Shown here piece after piece: positions 1-4,864 of a stretch of DNA of 5,721 nucleotides. The stretch comes from an uncultured bacterium (GTDB lineage Bacteria > Armatimonadota > Zipacnadia > Zipacnadales > Zipacnadaceae). How positions within the stretch are numbered: position 1 is the first letter of the stretch; each line of letters starts with the position of its first letter. Both the position numbers and the translations under genes were made by a program. The stretch covers positions 1-5,721 of the forward strand of contig CALFVE010000007.1 of assembly GCA_937928475.1 (NCBI GenBank), given 5' to 3'. The notes under the pieces are model-generated. The model worked only from the letters and a program-made list of their open reading frames with translations. It ran no database searches and was not told the DNA's origin.

Positions 1-1
1 G

Positions 2-553
2 TCAACCCTGCGCCAGTGCCGCGTTTCCTTGTGCGGGTTCGGCTGGGGCGGGGCGCTCAGCCTCTACCGAGCGCGGCAGTTCACCGTGCACGACTGTGTA
101 CTCTATCGCGCAATGAACGGGATCATGATGCAGGAGTGCACGGGGACGCGGCTTCTGCACAACACCATCTACCGCACGCGCGCCCACGGCATCATCATCA
201 ACGGCGGCGAGGACACCGTCATCCGCAACAATATCATCTACGCGGGAGGTGTTTCCGGCTCCGCGCTGTACGTGGCGAAGAATGCCGACGCGGGCCTCCA
301 GCTAGACTACAACTGCTACCTGGACACCGGCACCTCAGCGCTCATCACCTGGCTACCGCTGGCAGGGAAGTTCCCCACCTTCTGGGACTATCGGCTGGCG
401 GTGCGCGAGCAAGACCAGCACAGCATGAGTGACGACCCCCTGTTTGTTTCCACCGTGCAGGGACAGGAGGACCTCACGCTCCGTCCAGAAAGCCCTTGCC
501 GGGGGAGAGCCGACGATGGCGGGGACCTGGGAGCGCATCTCCCAGGCGGGTGA
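2..553 (+). CDS. Right-handed beta-helix repeat protein, C-terminal part (5' truncated by window)
   Basis: The frame is open from the window edge to a TGA at 551-553, giving about 183 residues of a larger protein. Successive short strands with polar and Asn-rich turns are visible, such as VHDCVLYRAMNGIMMQECTG, LLHNTIYRTRAHGIIINGG and IRNNIIYAGG. These match the coil pattern of parallel beta-helix (pectate-lyase-like, NosD/PbH1-type) proteins. The end, with DYNCYLDTG, then SDDPLFV, then LTLRPESPCRG and DGGDLGAHLP, follows the usual closing of bacterial beta-helix proteins, where DPLFVD...F.L.PGSPAI.AG...GDLGA is common. Such proteins are typically exported and bind or cleave polysaccharides, but no catalytic residues can be assigned in this fragment and the N-terminus is missing. 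TTG at 29 is only an internal Leu codon, since the frame stays open upstream. The next gene begins 34 bases downstream, so the two may share a transcript. Substrate and activity are unknown. Confidence 0.75.
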   Translation, partial: STLRQCRVSLCGFGWGGALSLYRARQFTVHDCVLYRAMNGIMMQECTGTRLLHNTIYRTRAHGIIINGGEDTVIRNNIIYAGGVSGSALYVAKNADAGLQLDYNCYLDTGTSALITWLPLAGKFPTFWDYRLAVREQDQHSMSDDPLFVSTVQGQEDLTLRPESPCRGRADDGGDLGAHLPGG

Positions 554-574
554 GACCGGAGCAGGGCGCGAAAG

Positions 575-580
575 AAAGGA
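575..580 (+). promoter_or_regulatory. Ribosome binding site that fixes the flavoprotein start
   Basis: AAAGGA lies 7 bases before ATG 588. The reading frame is open further upstream, back to a possible ATG at 429, but that extension overlaps the end of the beta-helix gene and has no protein-like content. This site and the FAD-binding motif starting a few residues later support 588 as the true start. Confidence 0.7.
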
Positions 581-587
581 AATCAAC

Positions 588-1793
588 ATGAGTCAGTCGC
601 ATTACCGATATGTGGTCGTGGGGGCCGGAGCAGCCGGCGCCTCCGCGCTGGCTGGCATCCGGGAGATTGACCAGGAAGGCGCGATCCTGTTGGTCGGCAA
701 GGAAAAACACCTCCCCTATGAGCGCCCGCCGCTGTCTAAGCGCATGTGGGGCGGCAAGAAGAAGGTTGAAAGCCTCTTCCTGCATCCGAAGGAGTGGTAC
801 GCGGAGAACGGCGTGGAGGTCAGGCTCGGCACGGAGGTCGTGGGATTGGAGGCGACGGCACGGGAGGTAACGGTGGAAAGCGGCGAGGTCTATACATTCG
901 AGCGCCTGCTGCTAGCCACGGGCGGCATTCCTCGTCGCCTGCCCGTGCCCGGCGGCGACTCGGAAGGCCTCTGCTACTATCGCTATCTGGACGACTTCCT
1001 ACGTCTCCGCGAGAAACTCTCCGAAAGCAAAGCAGCCACCGTCATCGGCGGCGGCTTTATCGGCTCAGAGATGGCAGCCGCCCTGCACAACAGGGGGGTG
1101 GAGGTGACCATGATCTACCCCGAGCGGTACCTGGTGGCGCGCGTGTTCCCCGAGGGCCTGGGTAGGGCGCTACAGGAGTACTACCAGGAGCAGGGGGTGC
1201 GCATTCTGAGCGGCACGAAGCCCGTAAGCATCGTCCGGTCGGGTGAGCGGTGGGAGGTGAACCTAGACAGTGGCGCCCAGGTAGAATCCGAGATACTTCT
1301 AGCGGGCGTCGGCATCGCGCCCGAGACAGCCCTGGCGGAGCAAGCGGGATTGCGAGTGGGCAACGGAGTGGTGGTCAACGAATATCAGCAGACCTCCCAC
1401 CCTGACATCTACGCGGCGGGGGACAACGCCTGGTTCCCCTATCGAGCCCTCGAAACAGAGACCCGCATCGAGCACTGGGATCATGCGGTCAACCACGGCA
1501 AGCAAGCCGGACGGAATCTGGCTGGAGCCGAAGAGCCCTATGATTACATGCCCTACTTCTACTCCGACCTGTTCAAGTTCGGCTACGAGGCGGTGGGTGA
1601 GGTGGACTCGCGCCTGGAGATCTTCGCCGACTGGCAGGAGAAGTACCACACCGGGGTTATCTACTACCTCCAGGAGGGACGCGTCCGCGGAGCGATGATG
1701 TGCAATTTGTGGGAGAAGGTGGACGCGGCCCGAGAACTCATCAAGAGCGGCGAGAGGGTAGGAGAGGGAGACCTGCGCGGGGCGATCCAGTAG
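588..1793 (+). CDS. AIF-like FAD-dependent NAD(P)H oxidoreductase
   Basis: The 401-residue flavoprotein belongs to the two-dinucleotide-binding-domain class that includes ferredoxin reductases and apoptosis-inducing factor (AIF). The FAD-binding motif GAGAAG is at residues 12-17. The segment LPYERPPLSKRMW (about 42-54) closely resembles LPYMRPPLSKELW of AIF. The NAD(P)H-binding motif GGGFIGSE is at 154-161 and the second FAD motif DIYAAGDN at 273-280. RIEHWDHAVNHGKQAG (from 293) and the last 80 or so residues (PYFYSDLFKFGYEAVGEVDS onward) match the AIF C-terminal domain. There is no CxxxxC pair near the FAD motif, so it is not a dithiol-disulfide reductase of the lipoamide or glutathione type. 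It likely passes electrons from NAD(P)H to a quinone, a ferredoxin-like partner or another small acceptor; the acceptor cannot be read from the sequence. No signal peptide is visible, so it is probably cytoplasmic. The ORF is complete and of normal length. Confidence 0.9.
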   Translation: MSQSHYRYVVVGAGAAGASALAGIREIDQEGAILLVGKEKHLPYERPPLSKRMWGGKKKVESLFLHPKEWYAENGVEVRLGTEVVGLEATAREVTVESGEVYTFERLLLATGGIPRRLPVPGGDSEGLCYYRYLDDFLRLREKLSESKAATVIGGGFIGSEMAAALHNRGVEVTMIYPERYLVARVFPEGLGRALQEYYQEQGVRILSGTKPVSIVRSGERWEVNLDSGAQVESEILLAGVGIAPETALAEQAGLRVGNGVVVNEYQQTSHPDIYAAGDNAWFPYRALETETRIEHWDHAVNHGKQAGRNLAGAEEPYDYMPYFYSDLFKFGYEAVGEVDSRLEIFADWQEKYHTGVIYYLQEGRVRGAMMCNLWEKVDAARELIKSGERVGEGDLRGAIQ

Positions 1794-1985
1794 CGAGGGG
1801 CATCTCACCTTTGCCGCTCTCGCCGCGGGAGGTGCGCGTTCAGCGTCTCCCTGCGGAGGGGCCGGCTGAAGGGCCCGAGCCGGGCGAGGGGCCTGAGACC
1901 GGCCTGCGCCTGGGGCCTGGCGGGTGCGCCGTGTTCTTAGGGCAAAGCCGCAGGGGCCCGGTGCGACTACGAAAGGAGTAGCCTG
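1794..1985 (+). other. G+C-rich spacer
   Basis: These 192 bases between the flavoprotein and the SDR are rich in G and C runs. The frames that stay open across it give only Gly/Pro/Arg/Glu-rich low-complexity peptide. I see no convincing promoter, terminator with a T run, or structured RNA. Whether the SDR is read through from the flavoprotein gene or has its own promoter here is unresolved. Confidence 0.5.
1972..1978 (+). promoter_or_regulatory. Ribosome binding site of the SDR gene
   Basis: AAAGGAG is followed by a 7-base spacer and ATG 1986. It is close to the ideal Shine-Dalgarno sequence and spacing, and confirms the start of the reductase. Confidence 0.8.
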
Positions 1986-2717
1986 ATGGGTTTGGTAAAC
2001 TTGCAGGGACAGACAGCGTTGGTCACCGGCGCGGGGAAGCGCGTGGGCCGAGCCATCGCGCTGGCCCTGGCCGTCGAAGGGGTCAACGTGGCCGTTCACT
2101 ACTCGCGCTCGGCGACAGAGGCGGAGCAAACCGCGGCGGAGATTGCCACCCAGGGTGTGCAGTCCTGGACCGTCCAAGCCGATTTCGGGCAACCCCAGGG
2201 CGCGGTCGGGCTGGTAGGGCGCGTTCTGGAACTCGCGGGCGTTTTGGACTTGGTGATCAACAGCGCCGGCACCTTCCTGCCGCATCGGCTGGACGAAGTG
2301 ACCTGGGAGGGGTACCTCGCGGAGTTTGCGGTCAACGCCTGGGCACCCTTCGTGATCTCGCGAGAGTTTGCCGAGCAGGTGGGCCGGGGCTGCGTTGTCA
2401 ACTTCCTCGATTGCCGCATCCACGGGCACAGTGTGGCGCATGTCTCATACCTATGGACCAAGCAACTGCTGGCGGAGATGACTACCATGCTAGCGCTGCG
2501 CTACGCGCCACAGGTCCGGGTGAACGGGGTGGCGCCGGGCTTGATCCTGGCGCCACCGGACGAGGATGACAGCGCCCTAGACCGGCTGGTTGGGCAGGTG
2601 CCGCTGAAACGTCGCGGGGAGGTCGAAGACCTCGTCTCGGCGACGTTGTTCTTGGTCAAGAATGACTACTTCACGGGCCAGGTGCTTTACGTGGACGGCG
2701 GGTGGCACCTGAAGTAG
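1986..2717 (+). CDS. Short-chain dehydrogenase/reductase, pteridine reductase-like (PTR1/FolM type)
   Basis: The 243-residue protein is a complete classical-length SDR with a Rossmann fold. The cofactor motif TGAGKRVG (residues 14-21) carries the Arg of the TGxxxRxG form found in pteridine reductases. HYSRSA (38-43) resembles HYHRSA of PTR1, whose Arg-Ser pair grips the NADPH 2'-phosphate. NSAG is at 92-95. The catalytic segment reads NFLDC, with Asp142, then Tyr155 and Lys159 in YLWTK. The Asp sits exactly 13 residues before the Tyr, as Asp181 and Tyr194 do in Leishmania PTR1, and replaces the Ser of ordinary SDRs. RVNGVAPGLIL and the ending YFTGQVLYVDGGWHL also fit this family. The likely reaction is NADPH-dependent reduction of dihydropterin or dihydrofolate, although SDR substrates are hard to predict and a sugar or other carbonyl substrate remains possible. 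It is cytoplasmic. A broken gene start follows after 9 bases, so the SDR was probably not the last gene of its operon originally. Confidence 0.88.
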   Translation: MGLVNLQGQTALVTGAGKRVGRAIALALAVEGVNVAVHYSRSATEAEQTAAEIATQGVQSWTVQADFGQPQGAVGLVGRVLELAGVLDLVINSAGTFLPHRLDEVTWEGYLAEFAVNAWAPFVISREFAEQVGRGCVVNFLDCRIHGHSVAHVSYLWTKQLLAEMTTMLALRYAPQVRVNGVAPGLILAPPDEDDSALDRLVGQVPLKRRGEVEDLVSATLFLVKNDYFTGQVLYVDGGWHLK

Positions 2718-2726
2718 GAGGGCACC

Positions 2727-2822
2727 ATGTCCGACCCCGCCTCACGTATGCCCCGGCCACGGATCGGGCTGTTGCCCGTGGGCCAGTCCTAATACTGGGA
2801 CCAGTTTCCCTCTCTGCGGAAG
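2727..2822 (+). pseudogene. Broken 5' end of a probable L-fucose/L-arabinose isomerase-like gene
   Basis: A strong ribosome binding site, AGGAGGG (2716-2722), overlaps the SDR stop codon and sits 4 bases before ATG 2727. The frame reads MSDPASRMPRPRIGLLPVGQS and stops at TAA 2790-2792. It then continues in the same frame as YWDQFPSLRK (2793-2822). Read across the stop, IGLLPVGQS-x-YWDQFPSL resembles the N-terminal signature of the sugar isomerase superfamily (IGLxxxGxxxYWxQFxxL). A single change of TAT or TAC (Tyr) to TAA would explain the stop. Beyond about 2822 I cannot follow the protein in any frame, so the rest appears deleted or heavily decayed; this frame meets another stop at 2874-2876. 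The family call rests on a short stretch and is from memory of the family pattern. Alternatives are a 21-residue leader-type peptide or a sequencing error combined with frameshifts. Confidence 0.45.
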
Positions 2823-2975
2823 CGAGGGCCGGTGTCGGCAAGGGCCGGGGCACTACCTGGCGCTGGGCCGGGGTGATTGCCGGCGCGAGTTGGGGGTCTG
2901 CGCGGAGGCGATGGAGTTCGCCGTGGGGTCCGTGGGCTCGGGGTCCCCAGGCCGGAGGGCCCCCTTCCGGCGGCA

Positions 2976-3018
2976 GCAGGGGCAGGCATCGGCCTCAGGC
3001 CCGCCCTTCTGCCCCTGC
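2976..3018. repeat. 10-bp perfect inverted repeat with nested palindrome
   Basis: GCAGGGGCAG at 2976-2985 is the exact reverse complement of CTGCCCCTGC at 3009-3018, leaving a 23-base loop. Inside the loop, GGCCTCAGGCC (2991-3001) is itself a 5-bp palindrome around one base. In RNA this would form a stable branched or stacked hairpin. No T run follows, so it is not a standard intrinsic terminator. In such G+C-rich sequence, chance formation is possible. Confidence 0.5.
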
Positions 3019-3088
3019 GGGCGAGGGCAGCGACTCACCGCCCCCAGCGCGTTACGGAACCTGCCGCCTTATAGTGGCCCTCGCCCGG

Positions 3089-3118
3089 TTGCGCAGCACT
3101 CGCGGCTGGTGCTACTAT
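3089..3118 (+). promoter_or_regulatory. Possible promoter of the protease gene
   Basis: TTGCGC (3089-3094) and TACTAT (3113-3118) are separated by 18 bases and lie 45 bases before the start codon. They match the sigma-70 consensus in 3 of 6 and 4 of 6 positions. A second -10-like hexamer, TATAGT (3070-3075), has no good -35 partner. The local A/T content stands out from the G+C-rich surroundings, which is the main support. Confidence 0.3.
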
Positions 3119-3147
3119 AGCGCAGTGCAAGCAACCACCCCGCCGTT

Positions 3148-3153
3148 GAGGAG
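3148..3153 (+). promoter_or_regulatory. Ribosome binding site of the protease gene
   Basis: GAGGAG lies 9 bases before ATG 3163. The start is confirmed by the signal peptide that begins directly at this Met. Confidence 0.75.
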
Positions 3154-3162
3154 ACGATCATC

Positions 3163-4704
3163 ATGAGGAAACGGCTTTTCGCGAGTCTGTTTCTCTTGCC
3201 CGCGCTTCTGCTGCTGGCGGCGGCTGCCCAGGCCGCGCTCAGCCCCTACCAGGTGCAGAAGATCAAGGACGCCGTCGTCCTGATTGACGTAACCTTGACA
3301 CTCCCCAACGATGACGTCTCCGAAGCCAGCGGGAGCGGCTTCGTGATTGCTGCCGATGGGCAGATCGTCACCAACAACCATGTGGTCGCCATGGAGGTGG
3401 AGACTGCGACGGGGGGCACGGTGCGAGCCAAGAGCCGGGAGGTGAAGGTCATCTTCCACCCGGCGACCGAGCAGGAGAAGTCCTACACCGCTCAGGTGCT
3501 GCGTCAGAATCACGAACTGGATCTCGCGCTGCTCAAGGTGCAACTGGTCACCCCGGTCTTCCTCGAACTAGCCGATTCGGAGGCCATCCCCGAGACAGCC
3601 GCGGTTTATGTGTGTGGACATCCCCTAGGGCTGCGCGAAATCTCGATTCGCTCGGGAAGCGTAACCGCCAAACGTACTTGGGAGGGGCGGCGCTACCTGG
3701 AGCACGACGCCATGGCGGAGGGCGGCAACAGCGGAGGGCCGGTGGTGGACGCTGACGCGCGAGTCGTCGGCATCCATACCCTGACCCTGACTCAGTCCAA
3801 CGCCATGACCAAGTTCGCCATCCCCTCCAACGTCCTGCGTGACTGGCTCAGGACCGACCCGGCTCAGGACCCCGCGCCGGTGATGCCGGGCGCGGAGGTC
3901 AAGAGGTTGCTGGATGTCGCCAAACTCCACTATGAGGACCTCGGCGACGGCGTCTTCGATTTGCCCTATGACAATGATATCACCGTCAGCGTGCACAAGT
4001 ATGAGGACTTTCTGCGGGCTTTCGTGCCGCTGGGTGAACTGCCGGGGGAGGATGCACAGGAACAAGGCAAGAAAGCCCTGGCCGCGCTGCGCTTCAACTA
4101 CACCGACCCCGTGGGCCGGCTCAGCGTCTGGAACGACGAAGGCACCTATCGTCTCTACTGGGAGGCGCAGATTCCCTTCTCGGCGGTTTCTCCCGAATAC
4201 CTGAAGACACTGGGACGCTGCGGGGCTAACCAGGCCGAGCGTTGGAACAAACTGCTAGCCGGGGAGGAAGCTGGCGAGCCGGGGGACCTCTACCCCGGCG
4301 GCGATGAGCAAGAGCAGTACGAGGCCTTGCGCGGGATCCTCGAGCACTCGGGACTGAAGTTCGAGGACAAAGAAGGGTACTTCAAACTTCCCTATGACAA
4401 CGAGGTCAACGTACTGGTCTCCCTCATCGAGGGGATGGTGTGGACGCACGTGTGGGTGGGGGGTATGCCCGGGGAAGGGGAGATAGAGCAAGGCCAGAAG
4501 GCAATCCTGCTTCTCCAGCGCAACTGGGACGACGCCTTCGGCAGGCTCAGCCTGGACGACGACAACGATGTAATCTGGGAGTCGCAGGTCCCGCTGGACT
4601 TCCTGACCCCGGACTACCTCGCGATCCTGTGTAATTCCTGCGCCAGCCAGGCCGCCGACTACAAGCAGGAGATCGGGGACATCCCCCTTAACGGCGGGGA
4701 ATAG
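3163..4704 (+). CDS. Secreted trypsin-like serine protease with two tandem YbjN-like domains
   Basis: The 513-residue protein begins with a signal peptide: basic MRKR, a Leu/Ala-rich core, and a likely signal peptidase I site after AQA (residues 22-24). A trypsin-like domain of the HtrA/DegP kind (S1C-like) follows. Its triad is His73 in TNNHVV, Asp120 in HELDLALL and Ser190 in EGGNSGGP, all intact, and VVGIHT and FAIPSNVLRDWL close the domain near residue 230. There is no PDZ domain where HtrA proteins carry one. Instead, residues about 242-366 and 383-506 are two copies of one domain. Matching landmarks are LPYDN (267-271 and 409-413), PGE...EQGxKA (294-305 and 436-447), GRLS (318-321 and 460-463), WExQ[IV]P (333-338 and 472-477) and [ST]P[ED]YL. 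This pattern resembles YbjN/type III secretion chaperone-like folds, which bind protein segments. The protein probably cleaves or binds misfolded proteins outside the cytoplasmic membrane, with the repeats as possible substrate-recognition units; that role is inference. Confidence 0.9.
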   Translation: MRKRLFASLFLLPALLLLAAAAQAALSPYQVQKIKDAVVLIDVTLTLPNDDVSEASGSGFVIAADGQIVTNNHVVAMEVETATGGTVRAKSREVKVIFHPATEQEKSYTAQVLRQNHELDLALLKVQLVTPVFLELADSEAIPETAAVYVCGHPLGLREISIRSGSVTAKRTWEGRRYLEHDAMAEGGNSGGPVVDADARVVGIHTLTLTQSNAMTKFAIPSNVLRDWLRTDPAQDPAPVMPGAEVKRLLDVAKLHYEDLGDGVFDLPYDNDITVSVHKYEDFLRAFVPLGELPGEDAQEQGKKALAALRFNYTDPVGRLSVWNDEGTYRLYWEAQIPFSAVSPEYLKTLGRCGANQAERWNKLLAGEEAGEPGDLYPGGDEQEQYEALRGILEHSGLKFEDKEGYFKLPYDNEVNVLVSLIEGMVWTHVWVGGMPGEGEIEQGQKAILLLQRNWDDAFGRLSLDDDNDVIWESQVPLDFLTPDYLAILCNSCASQAADYKQEIGDIPLNGGE

Positions 4705-4738
4705 CGGGAACTAGCTAAGCAGCCAGGAGCGTTGCTAG

Positions 4739-4771
4739 GCAAGGGCGGCGCGAGCGTGCGCCGCTCCTTGC
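4739..4771 (+). terminator. Strong hairpin after the protease gene, without T run
   Basis: GCAAGG plus GCGGCGC on the left pairs with GCGCCGC, a bulged T, then CCTTGC on the right. This gives 13 base pairs around the 6-base loop GAGCGT (4752-4757). It starts 34 bases after the protease stop, a typical terminator position, but the following bases (GCGCCGGG) contain no T run. It may act as a terminator of the T-less kind, as a 3'-end stabiliser of the protease mRNA, or as a partial block between the two genes. Confidence 0.45.
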
Positions 4772-4818
4772 GCGCCGGGTCGTACCGGGCCACACTCATT
4801 GACCCTGGCAGTCAAGTG

Positions 4819-4856
4819 AGGTGAAGCCGCCATAGCCACTCACCGAGAAGTTAGGA
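4819..4856 (+). promoter_or_regulatory. Two competing ribosome binding sites for the cyclophilin gene
   Basis: AGGTGA (4819-4824) lies 7 bases before ATA 4832, which would begin a peptide (M)ATHREVRKYGVPL in the same frame as the cyclophilin. AGGA (4853-4856) lies 8 bases before GTG 4865, also in frame. There is no ATG or TTG between the upstream stop TGA (4817-4819) and 4865. GTG 4865 is the standard choice. The first site becomes meaningful only if ATA is used as a start or is a mutated ATG. Confidence 0.4.
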
Positions 4857-4864
4857 AGTACGGA

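Larger units (their letters stand above)
2823..3162 (+). other. Non-coding G+C-rich region upstream of the protease gene
   Basis: Several frames are open across this stretch, but their products are low-complexity Gly/Arg/Pro/Ala-rich peptides with no recognisable motif and no well-placed ribosome binding site. I treat it as non-coding. It may include decayed remains of the broken gene to its left. It holds an inverted repeat (2976-3018) and, at its right end, a relatively A/T-rich stretch with promoter-like hexamers. Confidence 0.5.

Noticed and set aside
429..587. In-frame upstream extension of the flavoprotein to ATG 429
   Set aside because: It would overlap the end of the beta-helix gene and adds 53 residues with no domain content; a good ribosome binding site and the FAD motif place the start at 588.
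1846..1865. Similarity of TCTCCCTGCGGAGGGGCCGG to 2811-2832, hinting at a shared intergenic repeat
   Set aside because: The match is short and gapped and the composition is G+C-rich in both places, so chance is the simpler explanation.
1299..2441. Long open frame of 380 codons on the minus strand
   Set aside because: It lies opposite the well-supported AIF-like and SDR genes and the spacer between them, its product has no recognisable domain, and long antisense frames are expected in G+C-rich coding DNA.
2702..3166. 154-codon open frame on the plus strand across the upstream region of the protease
   Set aside because: It starts inside the SDR gene and its product is Gly/Arg/Pro/Ser-rich low complexity with no motif or suitable ribosome binding site.
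3625..4065. 146-codon minus-strand open frame inside the protease gene
   Set aside because: It is antisense to a gene with an intact catalytic triad and has no recognisable domain.
4799..4804. TTGACC as a -35 box for the cyclophilin gene
   Set aside because: No -10-like hexamer lies 16-18 bases downstream.
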